DNA from: Lepus europaeus
Taxonomy: Eukaryota > Chordata > Mammalia > Lagomorpha > Leporidae
Direction of reading: 5' to 3'
Length of the DNA: 64,000 bases
Assembly (NCBI RefSeq): GCF_033115175.1
Contig: NC_084831.1
Coordinates: forward strand, 76,641,502 to 76,705,501
How positions within the stretch are numbered: position 1 is the stretch's first letter; each line of letters opens with the position of its first letter. This document shows, one piece after another, positions 1 to 11,532 of this stretch. The translations under genes and the position numbers were made by a program. Below the pieces are notes generated by a model, which saw only the letters and a list, made by a program, of their open reading frames with translations, was not told where the DNA came from and did not search any database.

Positions 1-46
1 AGCACTGCAGGCAATGGCTTTACCCACTATGCCATGGCGCCAACTC
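1..46 (-). mobile_element. CSINE head, cut by the window edge
   Basis: The first bases are the reverse complement of the tRNA-like head of a lagomorph C-repeat (the 'ggctttacccactatgccatggcgcc' region, compare the plus-strand head at 1,507). The rest lies outside the window. Confidence 0.6.
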
Positions 47-284
47 CGATCACTATCTTTATTTTAGCCATTCTGTTAGGTCTGAAGCAATATCTTACTG
101 TGTTTTTAATTTTCATTTCATTTAGGGTTAATGATGTTTGACATCTTTTTATGTATTTATGTCATTTCTATATCCTCTTCAGCAAAATTATCTTCATAGT
201 TTTTCATCATTTTGTTATTACTTTGAATTTCCTTTATTCATTGTTGTGCTTTGAGCATTCTTTTTATATGTTATGAATGCTTGC

Positions 285-950
285 CTTTTGTTATTGAGAT
301 ATGATTGACAAATAAAAATTGTATGTATTTAAGGTATGTGTGATGCTTTGATGTATATGTACATTGCAAGATGATTAACATTAGCAAACTAATTAGTATA
401 GACATACAATTACTGTTATTTTGTGGTGAAAATTTTTAAGATCTACTTTCAGAAAATTTCAAGTATAAAATACAGTATCATGTATGAACTACAGTCACCA
501 TGCTATATATTAGATGTCCAAAACTTATTCACCTGCACCCTTTTATTCAAATCTCTCCATTACTACCATTACCAAATTATAGAAACTATTGTACCCTCTA
601 CTTTTAAATATTCCATATAAACTTTTAAATATTCCATATAATAGTGACAACATGCAATATTTGCCTTTCTGTTCCTGGCTTATTTCATTTACCCTATTGT
701 CTTTTAAGTTCTTCTATGTTTTTACAATTGAGAGGGTTATCTTCTCTATTTCCTTCTTAAGACTGAAAAGTATTCCATTTGTGTGTGTATATATATATTG
801 CATTTATTTGAGCTAGACTATACTTAAGCTGACTCTATATCTTGTTTATTGTGAATAATGACATAATGAATATATGCACTCATATGCTAACATGAGTGCT
901 GATATATATTTGAGATATCGATTTCATCTCCTTTAGGGACTGAATCAAAC
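285..950 (-). mobile_element. Ancient L1 (L1M type) 3' end
   Basis: Read on the minus strand this is the ORF2 end and 3' region of an old mammal-wide L1. Recognisable blocks, in plus-strand order, are 'ttattgagatatgattgac', the 'actacagtcaccatgctat' block, the 'cctggcttatttcattt' block, and 'tattccatttgtgtgtgtat'. It is heavily mutated with no open reading frame. It appears to be the 3' end of the L1 that continues to about 5.2 kb. Positions 47-284 are AT-rich and probably more of the same element, but I cannot place them. Confidence 0.65.
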
Positions 951-953
951 CAA

Positions 954-1262
954 ACATCTTCTGCATGCAAAGGAAACAGTAGAAATAAAGAGACAATCTA
1001 AGGAATAGAAGGAAACATTTATAAATCATACATCTGATAAGGAGTTAATATAAAAATAAATAAGGAACTCAATAGCAAGAAAACAAATAAACTTTAATAA
1101 CAGAGAAAGGATATTAATAGACATTTCTCAAAAGATGACATACAAATATCCAATTGGTACATAAAAAAAAAAGAATTCTCAACTTTGCTAATCAAATCCA
1201 TAATGCAAATCAAATGCAATTCAAAATCACAATGAAATAGCATGCCACACTACCTCACAAAT
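954..1262 (+). mobile_element. L1 ORF2 C-terminal fragment, inverted relative to its neighbours
   Basis: The block from 'cttctgcatgcaaaggaaac' through 'agacatttctcaaaagatga' to 'caatgaaatagcatgccaca' is L1 ORF2 C-terminal coding sequence on the plus strand, full of stops. The L1 sequence on both sides is on the minus strand, and the piece fits the gap between them, so it looks like a local inversion. Confidence 0.6.
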
Positions 1263-1505
1263 GCTTTCTTATGATCTGTAGATAATATTTTCATTCCCTT
1301 CACAGGATATTTCCCATAGCAAAAAATCTCAATTTTGATGAACTAATTTATTAACTTACCTTTTATACTTAATGTCTTTAATGTCAAATCTGGAATCTGA
1401 AGATTCTTTCTCTATATTTTCCCGAAAATTTCATTCACTTTATGTTTTATATTTATGTTTGTGACTCATTTTGAAATGAAGTTGTATAAGAAGAATAAGT
1501 CTTTT

Positions 1506-1760
1506 GGGGCTGTCACTGTGGCGCAGCGGGTTAAAGCCCTGGCCTGAAGCACCAGCATCCCAATGGGCACCAGTTTGAGACCCAGCTGCTCCACTTCCGA
1601 TCCTGTTCTCTGCTATGGCCTGGGATAGCAGTGGAGGATGGCCCAAGTCCTTGGGCCCCTGAACCCACTTGGGAGACCTGGAGGAAGCTCCTGGCTCCTC
1701 GCTTCGGTTCAGCACAGCTCCAGCCATTCCAGCCATTTGGGGAGTGAACCATCGGATAGA

Positions 1761-1799
<39 letters not shown>

Positions 1800-1854
1800 C
1801 TGTGTAACTCTGACTTTCAAATAAATAAATTAATTTAAAAAAGAAGAAGAAGAA
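1506..1854 (+). mobile_element. CSINE, full length
   Basis: A complete C-repeat of the 'gcgcagcgggttaaagcc' subfamily. In order it has a tRNA-like head, the body ('tgctatggcctgggatagca', 'gatggcccaagtccttgggc'), a (CT)n tract at 1,767-1,796 and an 'aaataaataaatt' tail. The head contains Pol III A-box-like (tggcgcagcgg) and B-box-like sequence. It sits inside the ancient minus-strand L1. Confidence 0.9.
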
Positions 1855-1867
1855 ATTTTATGTTGGT

Positions 1868-1902
1868 GGTGGTGTTTTTTGTTTTTTTGTTTTTTGTTTT
1901 TT

Positions 1903-1937
<35 letters not shown>
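1868..1937. repeat. T-rich simple repeat
   Basis: TTTTTG-type units run into a T tract of more than 30 bases. Read on the minus strand it could be the poly(A) remnant of an element truncated right after its tail; no element body is visible beside it. Confidence 0.7.
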
Positions 1938-4099
1938 GTACGGAGGTCAAACTCTACTGAGAGGCTAACTGATCTCCATGCAGATAATTTTGCAACTTCA
2001 TTCAAAATCAGTTGATCATATTTGTATGGATCCATTCTGGGTTCTCTCTTTTGTTTCTATGATCTGTTTATCTGTCCTCTGTCAATAGGACTAATAGGAC
2101 ATCACCTTAATTAACATAGCTGTGTGATAACCTGATTTCTCCAATGTTACAAAATATTTTTAGTTACCTTATCTTTCCAAGTAAATCTTAGAAATATCTA
2201 TCTAGAACTACAAACACTTTGCTCAGATTTTTAGAGAAATCATATTAAATCTATTGCCAAATTGAGGAGAACTTATATCTTGACTATGTTGAGTTTTTCC
2301 TGGCTTAGAAACTGCGTGTTTCTCCATTTATTTCGGCCTTCTCTGATTGCTTTCATCAAAATTTTATTCTTTTCAGCATATAAATCTTGTACATATTTTC
2401 TTAAGTTTACTCCTAAGCCTTTCATTTTCTTTGGAATGATTGTATATAGTATTGTGTGATGTTTGTTCTCACCTGCTCATTGCTAGTATGTAAAAATGAA
2501 ATAGACTTTTCTGTGTTGCTCTGATATCCTGAGACCTTGTTGAATTCACTGATAAGTTATCCAGGCTTTTGATTGTGTATTCCTTGTGATTTTCCATATA
2601 CATATTCATGCAAAGAAGGACAGTTTTATTTTTTCCTTTCCTATCCATATGACTTTTGTTTTCTTTTCTTCATTGCACTGGTTAGAACTTCTAGTGCTAT
2701 GTTAGACAACATTGGTAAAATGAGTGTGGATATCTTTATCTTAATCATGATCGAAGAAAAGCATTCCCATTTCTTGGCACTAATTATATTAGCTGTAAGG
2801 ATTTTGATGATGTTCCTTGTCATATTGAGGCAGTTCACCTCTAATCTTGTTGAGTGCTTTAATCATGAACAATCGTGAGATTTTGTCAAATGCTTTTGCT
2901 GCAAAAATTGATGTCTTTGAAAACTAAAATTTATTAACCTAGTCTTTTAAGATTCAGAATTTTGTGTTTGTATTGAATTTAATGGGAATTTTTTTTGTGT
3001 TTCATCCATAAAAATGACTTTCGCTTATGTTTGTGTGTGTATGTAATAAAATTTCCATGTATCTGCTCATATCTTATAGATTTTGATACAAATAAAATTT
3101 TGTAGATTTTTAAACAACTTTATAGTAGAAATAATAATATATTTCTATTTAGATAGAATAATAAGCTTTATTACATGTATTTTTCAGGATCCATGGGCAT
3201 AATCTGGATTGTTTTTGTTTTTTAACCCAAAATTAGATTTGAAGATTGCCCATTATTAAGCCATTCTTGCATTCCTAGAGAAAATCATTCCTGGGACATG
3301 ATATATGAGTCCTCTAAACTGCTTTTGGACTCCATTTCCCAATGTAGCTTTTGCTATTTTTGCAGCATTAGTCATCTGTGCTATTTGTTGGTAGCATGCG
3401 TGTATCAGTGCTGTTTGTCAGGTCTTAGATCAAGGTTATGGTAGCTTCACAGAAGGAAATTGGAAACTCCTCAGTCTTTCTCTAGCTTTTACTCTTGCTC
3501 TAGTTCTCACTCCCTCTCCCTTCTAAAAGCTTTGCTTCTGCCTTGATGCTTTCAGAGAGTTTATCTGTCTAGCTGTCCAACTTGCTGTTATTTTAGGGAG
3601 GCATGCTATAACAACTCTCTCATCTCCTTTATTCTGATCAGGATTTTTAGATTTTCTAAATTGCCTGGCATCAGAGTTTGCAATTTGTATTTTCTCAGAA
3701 GCACATTTATTTCATTTGGAACTTCAAAATTATTTATATAGTATTTAGAGACATTCTCTTTTCTTATTTTATGAATATAGTAAATAGCCATACTGTTCTA
3801 TCTTATTGCTTTAAATTATACTTCCACTTACTAATTCTCTTTTATTTAATGCTAGTATTAGACTTTATCTATTATACTGAACTTTTAAATCATTTGTTTA
3901 CTGCTTCAGTAACATGAATATTTAGTGATATATATTTTTCCTTGAGTATCAGAGCCACAATTATTTTTATAATAACTGATGTAGTGTTTTATAATGATTA
4001 TTTCTAGTTATATTTTGCAACATAATTTTTTATTTTGCTAACCCGTTTATTTTATATATGCATTTTAATTTAATTTTTAATTTGTATTTCATTATTTTC

Positions 4100-4410
4100 A
4101 TTTTAATTGACAGAGGAAGACAAAGAGAGAGACAGAGACAGAGAGAGACAGAGAGATACAGAGAGAACTGTTGTCTACTGGTTTACTCCACAAATTCCTG
4201 CAACAATCAGGACCGGGCTAGGCCAAAGCTCAGAGCCTGGTCTCCCATGCAGGTAGCAGGTACCCAACAACTTCAGTCATTATGTACTGCCTCCCAGCAT
4301 GTGCATTAGCTGGGAACTGGGTCAGAGGCAGAGAAATCAGGACTTAAACCAGGCACACTGAATTGTGATCTCAAGCAGCAGTTTAACAAAGCTGAACCAA
4401 ATGCCTACTT
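4100..4410 (-). mobile_element. CSINE, old and degraded
   Basis: GA-rich tract (reverse of the CT tract) at 4,111-4,166, then 'tactggtttactccaca', 'gcctggtctcccatgcaggt', and a degenerate head near 4,390. This order is that of a minus-strand C-repeat. Divergence is high. Confidence 0.7.
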
Positions 4411-5190
4411 TCTTGTATTTTAATTTATATATGATTTAAGTTTGTTTTCTACAATAATTATTCTTTTTATTTTAGTTTGAGATTGTGGTATATAAAATAT
4501 CAACTTGGTGGGGCATAAATTATGGTCAGTCTATAATTTTCAATGACAAAAAGACTACATTCTAATTGTTAAGTGTAAAGTTTTTATCGAAAATAATTTT
4601 AATTATTCACTCTCTATATTATTTAATATTTCTAGTATATCTGTCAAGAACTAAGAGAGGTTTATGTCTACTCCTATTATTGTGTTTTTGCCTACTGTTT
4701 ATGTTTGCCAAAAATTTTTTATTTTAATGCTATGATAATTTATGAAGCTTTATAAATAAACTTTAATTGTGGATTTAAATCTTTTTATTAGTAAGTGTTT
4801 TTCACTTAGTACCTTATTCTTGTAGAATTTTAGCAAAATGGCCCTTTCTGACTTTGAGTTTGAAATTGCTTACTCATCATTTACTTCTAGCTATTCTTTA
4901 ATTTTAGGTGAATATTATATATCACATCCAGGGTACTTTATAATCCAAAATTTTTTTTTACTTTAAATGAGTGATTTTATCCAATTTTTATCTATTGATA
5001 TAACAATTAGATCTGGCATTTTATTTACAAGGTATACTTTCAGTAGTTTAATGCTATTTATTTATTTTGATATAGAAGTGTTGTTGGTTTCTTCTGAATG
5101 CATGTCTTATATTTTACTCTTGTAAGCTGGAAAGCATCCAATTTCTATACTTTCTGATAGTTACCTTGGATGTATACTTCTTAGAAGACT

Positions 5191-5585
5191 ATTTTAAGAA
5201 TTATCTTTGAATTTTCAAGGAAAAGTTTTTAATAATTTTAAGTCTTTTATGAGAAAATATTTTTATGTGTTTTTACCATTTCTCTATTCTTTTGAAGAAT
5301 TTTTATGCATCACTCATGTGCTTTCTCTGTGTTTATCTTTCTTCATTGTTATTGTTTTTCCTCAGGCCAACCATTCATTGGAAAATAATGTTAAAAAGGC
5401 ATCGATAGAGTGTGTTGGATATTCAGGTAGCTTAAATTCAAATGTGTTACTTTGAAGTATTTCCCAACAAAAGGCTGTCCTAGAATTTTAACTCTTCTGT
5501 GGTTTAGTACAAACTTTCTTTATCTCACCATGAAGCAGTGATGAATGCTATGAGAGTCTGAAGCATGACTTGAGGTTACATTCCT
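5191..5585. other. Unassigned AT-rich sequence
   Basis: T-rich sequence, possibly the far 5' side of the ancient L1 or unique DNA. I see no gene, no clear repeat and no structured motif. Confidence 0.4.
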
Positions 5586-5908
5586 TTTTTAAAAGATTTA
5601 TTTATTTCAAAGTCAATAGTGACAGAGAAAGAGGGAGAGATACAGAGAAATCTTTCTACTGGTTAAATCCCTAAAAGCCAACAACAACCAAGGGTAGGGC
5701 AGACTGAAGCCAGGGGCCAGGAACAAAATCTGGGTCTCCCTACAGATTGCAGGAGCTCAAGTTCTTGGGTTGCCACTCATTGCCTCCCTGGTACATTAGC
5801 TGGAAGCTAGATAGAAAGCAGAGTTTCTGGACTCAAACCAGCACCATGATATGGATGTGCACATCCCAAGCAGTGGCTGAAGCCACTTCCTCACAATACC
5901 AGTCCCAG
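5586..5908 (-). mobile_element. CSINE, old
   Basis: Reads 'aagatttatttatttcaaag' (tail), 'gacagagaaagagggagaga', 'gaagccaggggccaggaaca', then a degenerate tRNA-like head ending near 'cacaataccagtccc'. This is a minus-strand C-repeat, diverged throughout. Confidence 0.8.
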
Positions 5909-6697
5909 AAGTTTATATTATTTTTTGTATCAAATAATAATAATTTGAAAAACTGTTTGCCAGCAACATGTTCCCTTCCATCCAGCTAAGCTAATTAGAT
6001 TTCTCTGTTTTCTTTTTCTTTCTTTCTTTCTTTTCTTTTTTCTGCTGTTGTTGTTGGTTGGTTTTGCAACAATGATATTCAGGCAATTAACTTGACTCCA
6101 TCTTCCTTATCATTCTATTGTGGCCAACAAAGTTAGTGATGCTTCAACATCCCACAAAACAACTGAATTATTGGTGCCCCAACCAAGAGGTAGGTCACTG
6201 ACTTGACATTTCAGAAAGTGAAGCTACCTTTGGTTAATTCTGCATGCTGCTTGTGACCATGGAGACACACACTTCCTGCTGTTTTCTGCATCTGAACCAG
6301 ATACAAATGTCACAATCCTGCGGCTGTCCTCTAAGTTTTCATTTCTGCTTTTTTGTTCTGTGCTTTGGTTTTAAGTTGGCTTCAAAGAATGAGGCAGAAA
6401 TGTCTTTGCAATGCCATCTTTAATTGGTTTCTGTACTTTTTAATAAATTTTAAAATTAAAACCAGAGAAAGAACAATTAGACTTCCAAGCAGCAATCAGT
6501 AGATGTTCTAGTTTCTTGTGTAGCCAATCTCTGCAATTTTTAGGAAATTTCAGGCAATTTTAGGACATCATTGCCCTTTGCACAAGCCTGAGATAGCACT
6601 AAAGGAGTACAATGAATTCTGCCAACCATCTATGAGTTAAAAGCAAAATTTCAATTTTCTAGACGTTTTTAACTCTTCCGTTTTCTTGTATGGTTAT
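5909..6697. other. Unassigned sequence with a short TTTC microsatellite
   Basis: Contains a (TTTC)n-like tract at about 6,010-6,042 followed by (GTT)n-like sequence. The rest is ordinary AT-rich DNA with no open frame or repeat that I recognise. Confidence 0.4.
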
Positions 6698-6714
6698 GAA
6701 AAATACCATCTTTC

Positions 6715-7060
6715 GGGCCGGCGCCGTGGCTCAACAGGCTAATCCTCCGCCTTGCAGCGCCGGCACACCGGGTTCTAGTCCCGGTTGGGGCGCCGGATTC
6801 TATCCCAGTTGCCCCTCTTCCAGGCCAGCTCTCTGCTATGGCCCGGGAAGGCAGTGGAGGATGGCCCAAGTCCTTGGGTCCTGCACCCTCATGGGAGACC
6901 AGGAGAAGCACCTGGCTCCTGGCTTCGGATCAGCGAGATGCGCCAGCCGCAGCTGCCATTGGAGGGTGAACCAACGGCAAAAAGGAAGACCTTTCTCTCT
7001 GTCTCTCTCTCTCTCACTATCCACTCTGCCTGTCAAAAAAAAAAAAAAAAGGAAAAGAAA
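6715..7060 (+). mobile_element. Young CSINE with a perfect 17-bp TSD
   Basis: Starts 'gggccggcgccgtggctcaa', the head of the young C-repeat subfamily, with B-box-like 'ggttctagtcccggttgggg', body, CT tract and a pure A tail at 7,035-7,050. The 17-mer gaaaaataccatctttc occurs at 6,698-6,714 and again at 7,061-7,077, so the insertion boundaries are exact. Retained CpGs and perfect TSDs mean a recent insertion. Confidence 0.95.
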
Positions 7061-7077
7061 GAAAAATACCATCTTTC

Positions 7078-8575
7078 TGTTCATTACTTGCATTTAGAGC
7101 ATTTTCTATGCATTTTATTTTCAATCATAATCCTCAGAGCCTTGAAATAAACAAATTGCTCAGACTGAAGAGAATGGTTTCTGCTTGGTATTACTGCCCT
7201 AGGAAATAGTGTTCGTTTTTGTGGCTTCATTTCAGTGTACAGCAGAATTTGGTAATACCACAATCTCCTACTTAGTTCTAGAAATACTAAATGGAGCAAT
7301 GTGAAAGATGAGTTCCCACACTGAAACTGTATTTGTTGGTGTTTAGTTTGCTTGGCATATTCGTTTGCCCACTGTCTATTGACTAGCTTCCAAATCTGAT
7401 TGATGAGGTGATTTCACAGCAGCTGAAAATGACACTGCATCCCTCACCTGTAACAGGTAGTCCCCAAGTGACCGTCCATCTTCCCCGACGGTCTCTACTG
7501 TGAACTGTAAATCATGTCTAGAAATGACAGCCTGTTAGACAGTGTGATCTATTGTCATTGCAAGGAGCCACCAATCACAACACACACACACACACACACG
7601 CACACTTGATCCATTCTTTGAACAAAGTGATAGATTTGGTCAAAAACCTTCCATTTCACATTCTGGAGTACAAGAACTGATGTGTGTCCATAAATGAAAT
7701 ATTTTAACTGCTGATCTCATGTGGCTGTCATTATGTCATCTCTCTGGAATCCAGCTGTCAGAAATAAGTTTGAGAAAATAGTTCATGTCATATTACTTAA
7801 TAATGCCCCATAAATAAAAAATCCAGAGCCTCTAACAGGCACAATATATTAATTCATTACTATACAAATTTTGGGGCACATATTCTGGGTAAAACACTGT
7901 GTAACATCCTAAAGATACCAAAGTTAATAATGTAATAATGACAAATTCAGATACCAACAAAGGAAGAAGACTTATCAATACACAGCTATAAAAGCATTTC
8001 TTGCTCTCTTTGGAGACATCATAGGAGCTTTAGGGAGAGAGTGGATAGAACAATATGGAGACCTAAGCAAGGAGGTGTGGCATGGAATGAGTAAAAGATG
8101 AATAGGAAATATAAAAGGACTTCAAAATTTTGTGGACAAATAAATTTACAAGATGTTTATTTTGGTGTAAAATGAAATTCCTTCAGAGTTTTTTTCATAA
8201 TATGCCTTTTGTAAACTATTTGAACACTCCTCACATGTATGAATTTCAAAAATAATTTGCACCATTTCCCACTAACTTTTTGAAGTACTCTCCTATGTTT
8301 GGTAAAGGTGGTGGATGAAGGATATAGGAGTGGCTTTCTATATAGGGGAATGAGCAAAGGCATAGAACTAAGAGTTTACAGTTTGTCAGGAACTAACAGT
8401 GAATTTTCCTAGAGTCTAATCTAGTCATGCTCAGGCCAACTAGATTCAAGTGGAAAGTAGGCTCCAGGAAAGAATGGGGAACATCTTGTGAACAAAATGT
8501 AGAAGCTTAGAGCAGTTCCTACCGTCAGGAATCACTGAGGAGTTTGCTGTTTGTTACTGGATTTTGTTTGTTTTT
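7078..8575. other. Unassigned intergenic sequence with a CA microsatellite
   Basis: No recognisable gene or repeat body. The only clear feature is the (CA)n tract listed separately. Short open frames here have no start context or protein signature. Confidence 0.5.
7579..7605. repeat. (CA)n microsatellite
   Basis: About 12 CA units, interrupted once by CG near the 3' end. Long enough to be length-polymorphic. Confidence 0.9.
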
Positions 8576-8589
8576 AAAATAGCTTTATT

Positions 8590-9206
8590 TTTTTATTTTT
8601 ATTTTTTACTTTTATTTAATGGATATAAATTTCCAAAGTACAGCTTATGGATTACAATGGCTTCCCCTCTCCATAACTTCCCTCCCACCTGCAACCTTCC
8701 CCTTTCCCACTCCCTCTCCCCTTCACATCTTCACATCAAGATTAATTTTCAATTCTCTTTATATACAGAAGATCAATTCAGTATATAATTAGTAAAGATT
8801 TCATCAGTTTGCACCCACACAGAAACACAAAGTGAAAAATACTGTTTCAGTACTAGTTATAGAATCACTTCACATTAGACAACACATTAAGGACAGATCC
8901 CACATGAGATGTAAGTACACAGTGACTCCTGTTGTTTACTTAACAATTTGACACTCTTGTTTATGGCGTCAGTAATTTCCCTAGGCTCTAGTCATGAGTT
9001 GCCAAGGCTATGGAAGCCTTTAGGGTTCACCGACTTTGATCTTATTCCGATAGGGTCATAGTCAAAGTGGAAGTTCTCTCCTCCCTTCAGAGAAAGGTAC
9101 CTCCTTCTTTGATGGCGCCATTCTTTCTACTGGGATCTCACTTGCAGAGATCTTTCATTTAGGTCTTGTAGGCATGGAAAGCCAAGACACCCTGGAAAAA
9201 AAAATA
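8590..9206 (-). mobile_element. Rabbit L1 3' UTR, 5'-truncated, with a 14-bp TSD
   Basis: Minus-strand rabbit L1 3' end: A-rich tail (T-rich on plus) at 8,590-8,620, then 'ccaaagtacagcttatggat', a C-rich tract at 8,699-8,721, and the 'ggtacctccttctttgatgg' block. Homologous 3' UTRs lie at 20,690-21,275 (plus) and 30,434-31,222 (minus). The 14-mer aaaatagctttatt is present at 8,576-8,589 and 9,207-9,220. It is inserted into an older L1 3' end that resumes at 9,221. Confidence 0.88.
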
Positions 9207-9870
9207 AAAATAGCTTTATTGATGTATAGCTTGCCTATCTTAACATTGTCTTAAATGTAAATTCAGTGATTATTATTAAACCTAAAAAATGTGTAATAAT
9301 CAACACAATCTAGTTTTCAGAACATTTCCATCAGTTCAAAATATTCTTCATACCCCTTTACAGTTCCCCTCACTCCCATTCCCAGACACAGTCAAACATT
9401 CATCTGCTTTCTGAATCTACAGAATCTGTAGATTTTGCCATTCCTGGAGATTTCAAATAAATGGAACCAGATGCTGTGTAGCAGTGTAAACCTGTGTTCT
9501 TTCAATTAACATAAGATTTTTGAGGTTCACCCATGCTGTGGTATGCAGCCAGTTTGTTCCTTCATATTGTCCAAAAATATCCCATAGTATGACATATCAT
9601 TATTTGTCCACCTGTTCACCAATTGATAGAATTTGGATCATTTCCATGTTTGGCTAATTATGAATAAAGTTTCTACAAGTATTTACATACAAGTAATCAC
9701 AGAAATATATGTTTTCATTTCTCCTGGATGGAAAAATGGGGTTAGAATTCTTGGGTCATAAGTTAAATTTAGGTTTAACTGTTTAAGAGACTGCCAACCT
9801 CTTGCCAAAGCAATAATGCCATTTTACATTCCCATCAACAATGTATGAGAGTTTCAGTGTCTCTTGAAAA
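9207..9870 (-). mobile_element. Ancient L1M 3' region
   Basis: Minus-strand old L1. Plus-strand blocks include 'ttattgatgtatagcttgcc', 'cagaacatttccatcagttc', 'tttcaaataaatggaaccag', 'gaggttcacccatgctgtgg', 'taattatgaataaagtttct', 'aattcttgggtcataagtta' and 'ttacattcccatcaacaatg'. It is the target into which the 8,590-9,206 L1 inserted; its 3'-most few bases lie left of that insertion. Confidence 0.75.
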
Positions 9871-10104
9871 TTTTTAAGAAAGGGCATGATTTGACTGGAT
9901 TTGTGCTTTAAATAGACCAATCTGGTGGCCATTAAAAATGAAGCAAGATGATGAGATTATGTGGAGAGCTGTTGTAATAAGCAGGTGAGAGCTATTAAGA
10001 CTTTGTCCTGGACCAGTGCTCGTAATTGTAGGAAGAAAATGCTACTAAATAAGAGAGGTAATTTGTTTCTGTAAATTTGCAGCTTTACAAAAGTGACTCA
10101 TGGA

Positions 10105-10559
10105 TGGCCAGCACCATGGAGCAGTGGGTTAATCCTCCACCAGTGGTGCCGGCATCCCACATGGGCAGGGGCTCTAGTCCCGGCTGCTCTTTTTCTAATA
10201 CAGCTCTTTGCTATGGCCTGGGAAAGCAGTAGAAGATGGCTCAAATCCTTGGTCTTGATTTACAAGCCTTGGTCTTCCTTCTGCCGGTTCACTCCCCAGA
10301 TGGCCACAACGGCCGGAGCTGCACCAACCCGAAGCCAGGAGCCAGGAGCTTCCTCCTGGTCCCCCATGTGAGTGCAGGGGCCCAAGGGTTTGAGCCATCC
10401 TCCACCTGCTTTCCCAGGCAACAGCAGAGAGCTGGATCCAAAGTGGAGCAGCCAGTTCTTGAACCACTGCCCATATGGAATGCTGGAGCTTCAGGCCATG
10501 GCATTAACCCGCTGCGCCACACCTCCATACCCAAATAAATAAATAAAATCTTTAAAAAA
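10105..10559 (+). mobile_element. Fold-back CSINE with a 16-bp TSD
   Basis: From left to right: a plus-strand C-repeat head and half-body (10,105-about 10,252); a short unplaced junction; a nearly complete C-repeat in reverse orientation (about 10,263-10,533), with its head at the right end ('ttaacccgctgcgccac'); then a plus-orientation tail 'ccaaataaataaataaaatc' plus poly(A). The whole block lies between two copies of aaaagtgactcatgga at 10,089-10,104 and 10,560-10,575. The two heads form a long inverted repeat. A simple nested insertion does not fit, because the 3' half of the plus copy is absent. Confidence 0.85.
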
Positions 10560-10575
10560 AAAAGTGACTCATGGA

Positions 10576-11212
10576 ACTTGGAGGACAAAGTAGGTACCTT
10601 CTAGCCAAACAAATTTTCTAAAGAAAAAGGCTCTGGGTGTTTAACCTTACTGTCCTCACTCCTGAAGTGGCAGATATTAACAAACATATCCCCACATTTT
10701 CCAAAAACACCTGTGGTATCCCCCATTTTTTTTAATCTATTCACCAATTACATGACATGCTGGGTAAAGTACTATACATGCTATTGGGCATTCTTCCTAC
10801 TTTAGAGATTATGTTTGATTGATTCTAAAAATAACAGCAAGAATATCATTATAGCATGATAAGTACATAACATAATATATTTATAAATTATACTTGTTAA
10901 GATTATATTAGTTGTGTTGTTAGCACATGAAGTGTTACACTGTGTGGATGAAAGCTCATATTACACAGAACATTACCATTGTTAGGATAATGTAAATTAA
11001 TATTTCAAGGCAAAACTATTTGACAACACTCATAAGCCTTTTTAACAGCTCATTCCAATGCTTCCTTCCAGATAGTCACACTGGATTGTTATGAATTTAA
11101 ATGAAAGATGAGGTGATAGGGACAAAACTAGCATGATATTTGGGGGTTCAAATAACTTATAAAACTATAATGATCAGTTAGCAAGAAATATCAGTCACTT
11201 ACAGAAGACTAG
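10576..11212. other. Unassigned AT-rich sequence
   Basis: No open frame, repeat or regulatory motif that I can identify. Confidence 0.4.
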
Positions 11213-11532
11213 GTTGGGGACAGCACTGTGGTACAGTAGGCATTTCTTCTGCCTGGAGCACCAGTACCACATATGGGCTCCAGTTTGTGTCATGGCAGCT
11301 CCTCATCGCATCCAGTTCTCTGCTATGACCTGTGAAAGCAGTAGAAGTTGCTTGTACCCCTGAAACCATGTGCAAGACCAGGAAGAAGTTCCTGGCTCCT
11401 GGCTCTGGATTAGCCCAGCTCCAGCTGTTGTAGCCATTTGGAGAGTAAACTAGCAGATGGAAGAGCATTCTCTCTGTCTTTCCCTCTCTCTGTCTGTAGC
11501 TGTACCTCTGAAATAAATAAATAAATGAATCC
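11213..11532 (+). mobile_element. CSINE, old full length
   Basis: Head 'gacagcactgtggtacagta', body 'ctctgctatgacctgtgaaa', CT-rich tract and tail 'aaataaataaataaatgaat'. Substitutions throughout. Confidence 0.85.

Larger units (their letters stand above)
1340..5190 (-). mobile_element. Ancient L1 (L1M type) ORF2 body, interrupted by SINEs
   Basis: Minus-strand L1 ORF2 can be followed in decayed form. Blocks seen in plus-strand order include 'aatgtctttaat' (1,370), 'aaaatcagttgatcatattt' (2,004), 'ccattctgggttctctcttt' (2,032), 'cttaagtttactcctaagcc' (2,400), 'ttgttgaattcactgataag' (2,537) and 'agccattcttgcattcctag' (3,260). After about 3.6 kb the match is weaker and the far end is approximate. 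Two C-repeats interrupt it. There is no coding capacity. Confidence 0.5.

Noticed and set aside
6715..6800. tRNA-like sequence with A- and B-box motifs
   Set aside because: These are the tRNA-derived heads of C-repeats, present in about 30 copies; none folds as a complete tRNA gene in context.
6690..7097. Overlapping open frames of 80-135 codons on both strands
   Set aside because: They are translations of a young C-repeat. The same peptides recur at 16.6, 23.1, 40.0 and 63.7 kb because the SINE recurs.
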